A DNA stretch of 36,823 nucleotides, from the IMG/VR virus record IMGVR_UViG_3300025168_000255, positions 1 through 36,823 of that record, one strand, 5' to 3'. This DNA comes from a virus. Position numbers and translations under genes: made by a program. Shown one piece after another: positions 23,639 to 30,227 of the stretch (within the stretch, counting starts at the first letter, position 1; every line of letters starts with the position of its first letter). The notes beneath the pieces were generated by a model. That model ran no database searches. It saw only the letters and a list, made by a program, of their open reading frames with translations, and was not told the origin of the DNA.

Positions 23639-24031
23639 CAGCAACGAAAATAAGTAGTCATTAGATGGTTATGGACACCTATAGACAGATTTAGAGCATG
23701 GTCCGTAATTTGGAATTTGCCGGAACGATTTCCCAACTGGAGGCTCGTCATACCCCACCTAATGTGTCCGATTACCCGGTTTGTAGCTCCATATTTGCTT
23801 TAGAGCTCAGTCCCATCAATCCTGTCAAATCACGCTATCTGGGCGTTTCAGGCTACCCATAGCCATTTTCCTTGAGTTTTTCCGGTCAAGCAAAATCAAC
23901 ACCGGACGATCAGTGTACAGAACAATTTTAATAATGTAAAATATACAACATATGCGGCTGTTATGTGACTTCACACACCACATCTTGTACCCGTCAGCAA
24001 GCCTCTCCTGGAACAGTCGCATTCCCACCAC
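23639..24031. other. Central non-coding part of the divergent control region
   Basis: About 390 bp with no supportable gene. It contains two small inverted repeats: GGCTA-CCCA-TAGCC at 23851-23864, and TCCGGT ... ACCGGA (23881-23886 and 23901-23906) with a 14-nt loop, plus an AT-rich stretch at 23925-23955. It separates the two divergent transcription units, and such regions often hold the replication origin, but no clear iterons or DnaA-box cluster is seen. No tRNA-like structure is visible. Confidence 0.5.
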
Positions 24032-24060
24032 TTGACACCACCAATCCACGCTGTTATCTT
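24032..24060 (+). promoter_or_regulatory. Rightward promoter of the recombination operon
   Basis: A perfect TTGACA (24032-24037), an ideal 17-nt spacer and TATCTT (24055-24060). Transcription should start near 24067, leaving a 5' leader of about 25 nt before the annealing-protein gene. The -35 box has the same sequence as that of the leftward promoter, so both may be expressed by the host sigma70 holoenzyme. Confidence 0.75.
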
Positions 24061-24092
24061 ATCATTTCTTTTAACCTTGACGGGAATCTATT

Positions 24093-24674
24093 ATGGATAA
24101 TCAATTATTTTGGAAGGCTTTTAGTGATGCCCAAAAACGTTTCATCACGCCTGAAAAAGACGGCATCAACACGCACATAAAAAACCAATATTACAAGTTA
24201 GAAACATTGTTGCCGCCAGCGATGAAAGCTTTTTCGGATAACGGCATTTTATTTTATTTTGAGGATATCAACAACGAACGTGATGCAGGTGTCCGTATCC
24301 ATCTTAGACATCTAGCAAGTAATCAGCATCACAGCCAAACTTGCCTTGTTGATAAAGAAAAGCTCGGTGCTCAAGCTACTGGTGGATGCTACACGTATGC
24401 CAAAAGATACCTTCTAGCAAGCCTCTTTTTAATTTCAGACCCTAAGCTTGATGATGATGCAGAATTTGCTACGCATGGTGATCGAACACAACAAAGTAAA
24501 TACCACGGACCTATTGATTCTAAAATTATTGATAATCTCAAAAAACAACTAGCAGAAGTCAATGTGAACGATGAAGAAGCTTTGAAAAGCGTAAAAGCTG
24601 AGGACTGGAGTCTGACCCCTAAGCAAATTAAAATCTTGCAAGCAAAGATTGACGTTCGCAGGAACAAATCTTGA
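24093..24674 (+). CDS. erf: Erf-family single-strand annealing protein (193 aa)
   Basis: Residues 94-115 hold the ERF signature (QATGGCYTYAKRYLLASLFL), followed by the acidic DPKLDDDAEF. The N-terminal part has the expected pattern, a helix (FWKAFSDAQKRF), NQYYKLETLLPPAMKAF and a GILFYFEDINN strand. The C-terminal ~60 residues are a helical extension (KIIDNLKKQLAEVNVNDEEA). P22 Erf anneals complementary strands and circularises or concatemerises the genome for replication and headful packaging. It is the first gene of the rightward operon and partner of the next exonuclease gene, which starts within its stop codon. The ribosome site (ACGGGA) is weak and about 8 nt upstream. Confidence 0.85.
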   Translation: MDNQLFWKAFSDAQKRFITPEKDGINTHIKNQYYKLETLLPPAMKAFSDNGILFYFEDINNERDAGVRIHLRHLASNQHHSQTCLVDKEKLGAQATGGCYTYAKRYLLASLFLISDPKLDDDAEFATHGDRTQQSKYHGPIDSKIIDNLKKQLAEVNVNDEEALKSVKAEDWSLTPKQIKILQAKIDVRRNKS

Positions 24675-25321
24675 AAGTTAAATACTGCCAGCAGGGCAGT
24701 CAGGAGTGGCTTGAGGCACGAGCAGGTTGTATTACTGCAAGTTCCCTCAAGGCTCTCGTAACCAGCAAAGGCGCAAAAACTACCTCAACGACTAGAGATA
24801 CTTATCTCAACGCAGTCATTGCTGAGAGGATGTCTGGTAAGCCTGTAGACACGTTTAAAAGTGACGATATGTTGCGTGGCACTGAGAGAGAGTCAGAAGC
24901 TCGTGATTTCTTTGCGACGATTCTTGACGTTGATATTAAAGAAGTTGGTTTCTATCTATTGGATGACCATGACATAGGCTGTTCGCCTGATGGCGTTTTT
25001 ACCTTTGACGGAAAAGACTGTGCCATAGAAATCAAATGTCCTCGCGCAAGCACCCATATCAGGTATATGAAGAACAAAAAATTACCTACGGAATACATTC
25101 AGCAAGTGCAGATGCAAATGCACATAATGGAGCTTCCGTCCATGTTTTTTGCTAGTTACCACCCTGATTTAAAACCGTTCATTATCGAAGTAAAAAAAGA
25201 TGATGAATTTCTTGAAAAGGCTTTGCCAATCCTGATAGAAGCCGACACTTATGTAAAATCACAAACGGAGATATTAAATGGCCAACCGATATTCTTTACT
25301 TTTAAATCTATCGCCAAGTAA
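24671..25321 (+). CDS. YqaJ/lambda-exonuclease-type recombinase nuclease (216 aa)
   Basis: The frame starts with TTG at 24671, overlapping the Erf stop (TTGA), which implies coupled translation. Motifs of the PD-(D/E)XK viral recombinase family: an N-terminal QGSQEWLEARAGCITAS, RGTERE at 69-74, SPDGVF with D107, EIKCPR with E120 and K122, and a Q-rich helix VQMQMHIM near 146-153. The enzyme degrades one DNA strand from double-strand ends to give single strands for the annealing partner. Together with Erf it forms a complete two-component recombination system. The pairing of a lambda-type exonuclease with an Erf-type annealer is a module swap relative to both lambda and P22. Confidence 0.9.
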   Translation: MKVKYCQQGSQEWLEARAGCITASSLKALVTSKGAKTTSTTRDTYLNAVIAERMSGKPVDTFKSDDMLRGTERESEARDFFATILDVDIKEVGFYLLDDHDIGCSPDGVFTFDGKDCAIEIKCPRASTHIRYMKNKKLPTEYIQQVQMQMHIMELPSMFFASYHPDLKPFIIEVKKDDEFLEKALPILIEADTYVKSQTEILNGQPIFFTFKSIAK

Positions 25322-25559
25322 ATTTACCGATGGATACTACGCTAAACTTGATGTAGACCGCCTAAAATCGCTTCTGTCTGACTTTGAAAACGGCAAAGTT
25401 ACGCTAGACGATAACGGCAAGATAACTCTTACAGGATGGAAAAATGTGCCTGACGATGGTAGTAAACCATATCTGTCGGTTAAATGGTCTGAACCTGTCG
25501 ATCAGCCACAACCTGCTCAACAGCAGTCATCTCAAACTTTCGAAGATATTCCGTTTTGA
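25278..25559 (+). CDS. SSB-like single-stranded DNA-binding protein (93 aa)
   Basis: A short protein with an OB-like beta pattern (YYAKLDVDRLKSLLSD; GKITLTGWKN; KPYLSVKWSEP), then a Pro/Gln-rich flexible tail and the C-terminal hexapeptide FEDIPF, the hallmark of the SSB interaction tail (usually DDDIPF). The tail recruits recombination and replication partners. It overlaps the exonuclease gene by 44 nt and lies in a recombination operon, where SSB is expected. The body is shorter than E. coli SSB (178 aa) and sequence similarity is not obvious, so the call rests on tail plus context. Confidence 0.7.
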   Translation: MANRYSLLLNLSPSKFTDGYYAKLDVDRLKSLLSDFENGKVTLDDNGKITLTGWKNVPDDGSKPYLSVKWSEPVDQPQPAQQQSSQTFEDIPF

Positions 25560-25783
25560 AAATTATCACCTACGCACCAGGTAAGGCTAAAGAGCCCAAA
25601 AACCGTAGCGTTCGGAAATGGCTAGAGCTTGACGATGACCAAGCTTTAGCTTTTGACGATTATGGTGAAATGCGGTCTGCTCTATGGTCCATAACATCTT
25701 ATCTTAGATCCGCTAACCATGACTATAAGGCTACGAGTCGCTCAATTGACGAGGGTTTTATAATCGCTAAGGTCAAAAAATGA
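25556..25783 (+). CDS. Hypothetical protein of the recombination operon (75 aa)
   Basis: TTG at 25556 overlaps the stop of the SSB-like gene (TTGA), the same junction type as Erf/exonuclease. It begins MKIITYAPGKAKEPKNRSVR and continues with KWLELDDDQALAFDDYGEMR, SALWSITSYLRSANHDYKAT and SRSIDEGFIIAKVKK. It is a small basic-acidic mixture with two Trp and no Cys. Its stop overlaps the NinG start by 4 nt. I do not recognise the family. Its place between SSB-like and NinG suggests an accessory role in DNA metabolism. Confidence 0.75.
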   Translation: MKIITYAPGKAKEPKNRSVRKWLELDDDQALAFDDYGEMRSALWSITSYLRSANHDYKATSRSIDEGFIIAKVKK

Positions 25784-26184
25784 AAGAGACTCCGAGAGCC
25801 AAAGCCTTACGTTTGCTTCAAAAGCTAGTACGGATGAAAGCTGCTGATGATGATGGGATGGTTACTTGTGTCAGTTGCGATAAAAGGATCCATTGGAAAG
25901 ACGCAGACGGTGGTCACTTCATTCCCAAGGGAGCATCAAGTTTTTGGTCCCTTGATGAGCGCAACGTCCATGTCCAGTGTAAAGGCTGTAACGGCTTTGG
26001 CATGAAACACGGCACTTCCGCACAAAGATATACTATATATATGCAACAACAGTACGGAGCAGATTTTGTTGCAGACATGTTAGCCTCAAAAAACACAGTC
26101 CATAAGCTTTACAAAGCTGATTATGACGAAATGATAAAAGAGTTTAAGGTTGAAATTAAGGAACAGGAGAAAAGATTGTTATGA
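25780..26184 (+). CDS. ninG: NinG (Rap)-type recombination endonuclease (134 aa)
   Basis: Two zinc-binding pairs, CVSC (30-33) and CKGC (67-70), flank GGHFIPKGAS (44-53) and DERNVHVQC, the pattern of lambda NinG (DGGHF/DERNVHxQC). It resembles an HNH-like fold, with H46 as likely catalytic His. In lambda, Rap cuts branched and D-loop intermediates and boosts recombination initiated by phage exonuclease and annealing proteins. Here it lies two genes after a recombinase pair, fitting this role. Shorter than lambda NinG (about 204 aa). The ATGA junctions on both sides show tight translational coupling. Confidence 0.85.
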   Translation: MKETPRAKALRLLQKLVRMKAADDDGMVTCVSCDKRIHWKDADGGHFIPKGASSFWSLDERNVHVQCKGCNGFGMKHGTSAQRYTIYMQQQYGADFVADMLASKNTVHKLYKADYDEMIKEFKVEIKEQEKRLL

Positions 26185-26597
26185 CAGGAGAATTCTGGAT
26201 AGTTAACTCAGATCACACGTTAGAGCAGTTTAAAAAACATGTTGAAGAGCTCTATCACAAAGATAAATATATCATGCTGCAATGGAAAACCGGGAAGCAG
26301 CGGAGCTTAAAGCAAAATTCTGCTCTTCATGTCTGGTGCCAGCAAGTTTCTGACGCACTTAACGACAGTGGACAGGATATGCGTGTTGTTTTGGCCCATA
26401 AGGCTGATATTCCGTGGACCCAACAGCTTGTAAAAGAGCACATATGGAAGCCAGTTCAAGAGTCTCAGATTGATGAAAAATCCACGGCTAAGGCTCATAA
26501 AATCGATTATGTAAAAGTCTATGAGATTCTTAATCGATACCTAGCTGAGAACTTAAAAATTACTATTCCGTGGCCTGTGCATGACGGCAATTCTTGA
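26181..26597 (+). CDS. NinB-like recombination mediator (138 aa)
   Basis: The core KTGKQRSLKQNSALHVWCQQ resembles the RSLxQN motif of lambda NinB (Orf), and DSGQDMRVVLAHKADIPWTQ, then LVKEHIWKPVQESQIDEKST, match a common phage variant of this family. In lambda, Orf loads annealing protein onto SSB-coated DNA, replacing RecFOR. Here SSB-like, Erf and exonuclease genes lie just upstream, which fits that role. The start overlaps the NinG stop in ATGA, and the gene ends inside the next frame (17 nt overlap). Assignment is by motif pattern and context; other single-strand-binding roles remain possible. Confidence 0.6.
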   Translation: MTGEFWIVNSDHTLEQFKKHVEELYHKDKYIMLQWKTGKQRSLKQNSALHVWCQQVSDALNDSGQDMRVVLAHKADIPWTQQLVKEHIWKPVQESQIDEKSTAKAHKIDYVKVYEILNRYLAENLKITIPWPVHDGNS

Positions 26598-27105
26598 AAT
26601 ACATCCGATATGGCACGATATATCCGAGGATAGCCCGGATCAACTTAACAACAGGTCAGTTAATAAAAACTCATATATTACTGGTATTTTGGGCGAATTG
26701 GCCGTATCTGAGGCACTAGCAAGTCTAGGTATAGATCATAGCTATGAAGATACTTATGAATATGATTTTATCATTCAAGGCGTAAAAACGGACGTTAAAA
26801 CGACTAATTTTATATCGGGTAAGATTAATGAAGATCACCATGTAATGCTGACCGATTACCTACGCAACCAAAAATGCGAGGCGTATATTTTTTGCGCTAT
26901 TAACTATCCAGAAAATGCTGTGTATATTATGGGTTGTTGTGCTAAATCATGGTTTTGGGAAACCAGTGCCGCTAAGGACTATAAGAAAGGCGAGTATGTA
27001 TCTGTAAAGCCAATTAAAGAAGATGCTAGACGCATGAAATTTAAACATTTAACAAGTATTTATGATCTGCCGTTATTAGCAAAAGCTATTAAAATTTTTA
27101 ATTAG
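26581..27105 (+). CDS. PD-(D/E)XK-like putative nuclease (174 aa)
   Basis: Residues about 34-75 contain GILGELAVSEALASLGI, then YEYDFIIQGVKTDVKTT. The E of GELA, the D of YDF and the D-x-K of TDVKT fit the PD-(D/E)XK core (E ... D ... (D/E)-x-K) used by many restriction and repair nucleases. The rest carries two Cys (GCCAKSWFW) and a basic C-terminal part. It overlaps the NinB-like gene by 17 nt and is in the recombination operon, suggesting a DNA-end or branch-specific nuclease, but a family cannot be named. No partner restriction or methylase gene adjoins it; the methyltransferase is on the other strand. Confidence 0.6.
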   Translation: MTAILEIHPIWHDISEDSPDQLNNRSVNKNSYITGILGELAVSEALASLGIDHSYEDTYEYDFIIQGVKTDVKTTNFISGKINEDHHVMLTDYLRNQKCEAYIFCAINYPENAVYIMGCCAKSWFWETSAAKDYKKGEYVSVKPIKEDARRMKFKHLTSIYDLPLLAKAIKIFN

Positions 27106-27116
27106 TTGGAGACAAA

Positions 27117-27335
27117 ATGAGCGAAATTACATTTACGATGCAGAACCCAGAAGATACGGATAAATGGCTAGAAACTTTAGATCAGAAAATGGAAGGCACT
27201 GACTTTAACCATGTAGCTTCTATGGCTCTGTCACTAAGGTATATGGAAGAGTTTATCTTTAACGATAAGCTTCGTTCTAAAGATTTCTTTGCTTATATGA
27301 AGGAAATTAAGGCTTATCAGCCAGATATGCACTGA
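27117..27335 (+). CDS. Hypothetical last gene of the rightward operon (72 aa)
   Basis: It begins MSEITFTMQNPEDTDKWLET and continues with LDQKMEGTDFNHVASMALSL, RYMEEFIFNDKLRSKDFFAY and MKEIKAYQPDMH. It is acidic and helical with no Cys or membrane segment. The ribosome site GGAG lies 7 nt upstream of ATG at 27117. The last 19 nt overlap the convergent thermonuclease gene (ends 27317), and no hairpin terminator separates the two units, so antisense read-through is possible. I do not recognise the family. Confidence 0.75.
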   Translation: MSEITFTMQNPEDTDKWLETLDQKMEGTDFNHVASMALSLRYMEEFIFNDKLRSKDFFAYMKEIKAYQPDMH

Positions 27336-27715
27336 CGATTCTTGAGATGAGCAGCTTTTACAAGCTTTTTGTTCTGCCCGGTGTATTCGACAGCGTGATA
27401 ATTCTTTAGTAGCTCTTTAGTGAGCCACTTGGTGCCGACCTTAAAGTCTCCCAAGTATCTGCCGTACTTGCCTTTCTCGTTAGTTTTTAAAATTATTTCC
27501 TTCCCTTCAAGAAATTTTTGAACGAATTCTTTTGCGAGAAGCCCATATCTTTTTTCAACCTTATTAGAAGTTCTCGATTCGGGGCAGTCCACTCCAGATA
27601 AGCGTATACGCTCCCCACGAATCCAGTGGTTGAAACCAAGATCAATATCAACATCAATAGTGTCTCCATCTACAACTCTCCTTAATTCGGCTTTATATTC
27701 ATACGTCATCAGCAT
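27317..27715 (-). CDS. Thermonuclease-like (SNase) protein (132 aa)
   Basis: Staphylococcal nuclease fold with the full catalytic set: RVVDGDTIDVDIDLG (strand with Asp residues), RIRLSGVDCPE (R38, E46) and KYGRYL (R86). Length is normal for the domain. There is no signal peptide, so the enzyme acts in the cytoplasm, where it could degrade host DNA or RNA late in infection, or act outside after lysis. It overlaps the endolysin gene by 17 nt, and is the last gene of the lysis cluster. A start two codons later (27709) is also possible. I am confident of the fold but not of the target. Confidence 0.88.
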   Translation of the reverse strand: MLMTYEYKAELRRVVDGDTIDVDIDLGFNHWIRGERIRLSGVDCPESRTSNKVEKRYGLLAKEFVQKFLEGKEIILKTNEKGKYGRYLGDFKVGTKWLTKELLKNYHAVEYTGQNKKLVKAAHLKNRQCISG

Positions 27716-28157
27716 ATCGTCCAGTAGTTAATTGCTCTGCGAGCTCAAAGCTTCTATTGCCTACCTGTCGGCTCCACTTAGAATCAAGAAACTCAATTGC
27801 ACCTCCTTTTGCATCTCCACCTTCGAGACACTGAATTGCCTTGCGAAACAATCGGAATTTTGTACTGCCAAGATTAAAGAAGATGTTTATGATAGCTTCT
27901 TGCCTAACGTCATCAAGCTGTCCGAACCACGTATACTCTCCGCTTAATTCCTTTATGCAACGCAGGACATCAGCTTCAAGGAGATACATGGCCTCTTCTT
28001 CGGTAATACCTAAGCCGCCTCTAGGATCGACATTGCGTCCGATTCCTATCGTAAGCCGCCCACTGTTTTCGATGTCTTTGCCACTATCGTCATAAACGTG
28101 AGTTTCAAAACCCTCATGTCTTTTAAGTTGTTCTAATAATTTTATCATTTTACTCAC
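27699..28157 (-). CDS. Endolysin, T4-lysozyme (GH24) type (152 aa)
   Basis: The frame starts with GTG at 28157, inside the holin stop (GTGA). The catalytic E-D-T set fits: E15 in LKRHEGF, D24 in YDDSG and T36 in GRLTIGIGR. Downstream segments such as FFNLGSTKFRLFRKAIQCLE and EFLDSKWSRQVGNRS are the conserved C-terminal lobe. It has no signal or SAR segment, so it needs the holin to reach the peptidoglycan, which is cleaved at MurNAc-GlcNAc bonds. The gene is next to the holin, as usual for lysis modules of gram-negative hosts. It is truncated relative to T4 lysozyme (164 aa) only slightly. Confidence 0.9.
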   Translation of the reverse strand: MSKMIKLLEQLKRHEGFETHVYDDSGKDIENSGRLTIGIGRNVDPRGGLGITEEEAMYLLEADVLRCIKELSGEYTWFGQLDDVRQEAIINIFFNLGSTKFRLFRKAIQCLEGGDAKGGAIEFLDSKWSRQVGNRSFELAEQLTTGRYADDV

Positions 28158-28618
28158 TTTGTACTTGATCCACTGAACCAGAATGCCGCCATCGTCCCAA
28201 GCACCCCGGATAACTGACCGAGTACGAGCGATATGATGGTTTCATCATTAGCATCGTGGGGCATGATTGTTACAGTCATTACATACACCCCATATAAAAT
28301 AAGAGCTAATATACCAAAAACTTTAGGTGTCCAATCGTTTTTAAAAGTCTCTCTTGCATGTTTTCTATCATCTACTTCAACTTTGAAAGACTCAAGATTG
28401 ATTTCCATCGCTTTTAATTCGTTTTCGGTTTGAGTCAACGCAGGAATTTTGTCTGGTTCTCGTTCGACCAGTTCTTCAATCTGCTCTAGCGTTGAAGTCT
28501 CAGGCATGTTTAATTTTTTAGCTGCCATTTTTATAGCGATGTTAGCAACTGGATTACCGCTAGTTGCAACATTTACTAAAGTTGGTGCTAACGCTCCTAA
28601 AATGCCTTTAAGAGACAT
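28154..28618 (-). CDS. Holin, three-transmembrane type (154 aa)
   Basis: An N-terminal helix (GILGALAPTLVNVATSGNPV, then NIAIKMAAKKL) precedes a charged segment. A K/R/D-rich middle (FKVEVDDRKHARETFKNDWT) is followed by two clear membrane segments, KVFGILALILYGVYVMTVTI and about 133-150 (SLVLGQLSGVLGTMAAFWF). This is the layout of the GTA/three-TM holin family (DDRxxAR pattern before the membrane part). It would permeabilise the inner membrane for the endolysin, whose gene starts within its stop codon. Start at 28618 overlaps the lipoprotein stop by one base. Confidence 0.85.
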   Translation of the reverse strand: MSLKGILGALAPTLVNVATSGNPVANIAIKMAAKKLNMPETSTLEQIEELVEREPDKIPALTQTENELKAMEINLESFKVEVDDRKHARETFKNDWTPKVFGILALILYGVYVMTVTIMPHDANDETIISLVLGQLSGVLGTMAAFWFSGSSTK

Positions 28619-28848
28619 TAAGCTCCAACCTCATCTGTTGGAGTTACTTGCTCGGCTACTATATCTTCGATGGTATCGCACACATCAGGTACAACAACTC
28701 CAGTGGTTGCGCTTAACGCACTACGACCGACAGCACGTACTCCTTTGTAAAAAGAACTGCAATATACTTCCTGGTTGTCTATAACCTGCTGCACAGAAGT
28801 ACAGCTTGATAACATTACAATCGCACTAAGTAATAATAGTAGTCTCAT
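28618..28848 (-). CDS. Small lipoprotein of the lysis cluster (76 aa)
   Basis: A typical lipoprotein signal (MRLLLLLSAIVMLSSC), with the lipobox LSSC and the acylated Cys at residue 16. The mature part (TSVQQVIDNQEVYCSSFYKG) has two further Cys and an acidic C-terminal tail (VAEQVTPTDEVGA). It lies directly before holin and endolysin, so it may act as an outer-membrane spanin-type (o-spanin) or as a lysis accessory. The i-spanin partner could be a membrane-anchored protein upstream. It is not clearly Rz1-like (not Pro-rich), so the role is tentative. The start overlaps the lipase end by 23 nt. Confidence 0.7.
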   Translation of the reverse strand: MRLLLLLSAIVMLSSCTSVQQVIDNQEVYCSSFYKGVRAVGRSALSATTGVVVPDVCDTIEDIVAEQVTPTDEVGA

Positions 28849-29521
28849 TTTTTTGCTCCTTTATGAATCCTTTTAAGCGTTTCTTATACCCATCCATGAA
28901 GTGATCGGAGATGGCATCAGATACACCACCGTCCTTGTCCTTCTTGGCTGGGTTTATAAAGTTCTTACCAGAATTAGCAAAGTATAGCATGGTCTGTGAT
29001 TTAGACGGGCCGTAGCAGAACCGAGGTATCTTGGCTACAATGTCACTGCCCATCACACAGGAGATTTGATCGTCCAGTTCCATAGGACGTTTAAAGCCTT
29101 TGAAGAATGTATTAGGTTTGCCAAAAGTAATCAGACTTAAGTTAGGGTGCTTTTTGTTTAGTTTAGCGGCTGTTAGCTCTGCAAGCGCACCGCCCAAGCT
29201 ATGCCCACATATTAAAGTACGCTTCTTATAATCGATAAGCTTCTTGATCTGACCCCAAACAGAGGCATGAGCCGTCGCAAAGCCACCGTGACAGAAGCGA
29301 CCTGCATACGGTACAGGTATAGCACTGGCATTAAAAATCCAATCAGCGGTCGATTGTGTCCCTCTGAACACAATGATGTCTACTGACTTACGCCTAACAA
29401 AATAGGCAGTGGTAGAGGTCCACTTGCTTTCGATCTTTGTGGTATTAACATATTCGTTGTCTTTGTAAGCCTTCATAGACCAGCTACACGCCATTGTTAG
29501 TAGTACCGGGTCTAATTTCAT
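28826..29521 (-). CDS. Class 3 lipase (231 aa)
   Basis: The alpha/beta-hydrolase core is intact: oxyanion strand VFRGT (51-55), nucleophile elbow GHSLGG with S108, D160 in MGSDIVAKIP, and H207 in SDHFMDGY. This is the Ser-Asp-His triad of fungal-type class 3 lipases. No signal peptide is present, so it works in the cytoplasm or on membranes after holin action. It lies in the lysis cluster. Hydrolysis of host phospholipids could help release progeny, or the product could remodel host lipids. The lipase family is well supported; the role is inferred. Confidence 0.85.
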   Translation of the reverse strand: MKLDPVLLTMACSWSMKAYKDNEYVNTTKIESKWTSTTAYFVRRKSVDIIVFRGTQSTADWIFNASAIPVPYAGRFCHGGFATAHASVWGQIKKLIDYKKRTLICGHSLGGALAELTAAKLNKKHPNLSLITFGKPNTFFKGFKRPMELDDQISCVMGSDIVAKIPRFCYGPSKSQTMLYFANSGKNFINPAKKDKDGGVSDAISDHFMDGYKKRLKGFIKEQKNETTIIT

Positions 29522-29739
29522 TTGTCAGCCTTTGTCTCAAGTCGTTTAAAGATTGCACCAAGCATTTCTTTAACTTCTCTAATGTCCTCACGATAATCTT
29601 CTTTAGTGACATACTGCACAGCGATAGACTTCATATCGGCATCTATTCGATCTAGCAAGACAAAGACCCTATTAACTAGCCAGCCTCCAATAAATCCCGA
29701 CACGCCTACTGCCACATTAAAAAGCACTTGATACTCCAT
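29518..29739 (-). CDS. Small membrane-anchored protein with coiled coil (73 aa)
   Basis: The start is set at ATG 29739, which overlaps the stop of the 162-aa gene (TAATG). The product begins with one transmembrane helix (MEYQVLFNVAVGVSGFIGGW) followed by LVNRVFVLLDRIDADMKSIA and a charged coiled-coil part (YREDIREVKEMLGAIFKRLE). The layout (N-terminal membrane anchor, helical cytoplasmic or periplasmic domain) resembles XhlA-type hemolysin accessory or i-spanin proteins of lysis clusters. It lies directly before the lipase (4-nt overlap) and two genes before the lipoprotein. Function inferred from topology only. Confidence 0.65.
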   Translation of the reverse strand: MEYQVLFNVAVGVSGFIGGWLVNRVFVLLDRIDADMKSIAVQYVTKEDYREDIREVKEMLGAIFKRLETKADK

Positions 29740-30227
29740 TATAACGATCCAATAAAAGAAATTATCCAGCCACCACCGCCCATTAAAATTACACATACAA
29801 CGACTAAAAACAGCAATTCATTAAACTCTCTTTTTTTCTTTGCTATTCTTATTCTTTTTTCTTTTTCTTTTTTTTCTCGTTGTATTAGTTCTTTTTTTCT
29901 TTCTTCTCTAATAGCTACAAACTCATAGTAAGCAGGTGATTTTCCTGCATCACTAAATATTTTTTTTAGCCGTTTTTCATATTTTTTACTAGCTTCCTTT
30001 GCTTTCCAGACTTCTTGAGCGTATTGATTTAACGAAGCATCATCGTATTTTTCGTTTTTGTTTAACTTTATTTCATTTTGAGCATTATCGATTTTTTCTT
30101 TTGCTTCGAAAATTGATCCAATCTCATTATGCAAAGAGTCAAAACGCTTTTTGTTTTCTAATCCTTTTTCAATTAAATTAAAAGCTTTTTCTGCCGAAGC
30201 AATTAGTATAGTTATTTCTGCTATCAT
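29739..30227 (-). CDS. Coiled-coil protein with C-terminal membrane segment (162 aa)
   Basis: The N-terminal helix (MIAEITILIASAEKAFNLIE) and a long Lys/Glu coiled coil (about 20-135, such as EERKKELIQREKKEKEKRIR) end in a single membrane segment (FLVVVCVILMGGGGWIISFI) near residues 140-160. The stop overlaps the start of the next small membrane protein. The topology (large coiled coil with a C-terminal membrane anchor) is the mirror image of a classical i-spanin, so a role in lysis or membrane docking is possible. I recall similar proteins in marine phages, uncharacterised. It begins one base after the sulfotransferase stop region. Confidence 0.65.
   Translation of the reverse strand: MIAEITILIASAEKAFNLIEKGLENKKRFDSLHNEIGSIFEAKEKIDNAQNEIKLNKNEKYDDASLNQYAQEVWKAKEASKKYEKRLKKIFSDAGKSPAYYEFVAIREERKKELIQREKKEKEKRIRIAKKKREFNELLFLVVVCVILMGGGGWIISFIGSL

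Noticed and set aside
23881-23906. Inverted repeat TCCGGT...ACCGGA as terminator
   Set aside because: No T-run on either strand after the stem and the loop is 14 nt; kept only as a remark in the control region.
23825-24049. 74-codon minus-strand frame in the divergent control region
   Set aside because: Begins with GTG without ribosome site, overlaps the rightward promoter and has an odd Trp/Arg/Cys-rich composition.
24389-24667. 92-codon minus-strand frame opposite erf
   Set aside because: Ser/Leu/Cys-rich shadow of a gene with a clear ERF signature.
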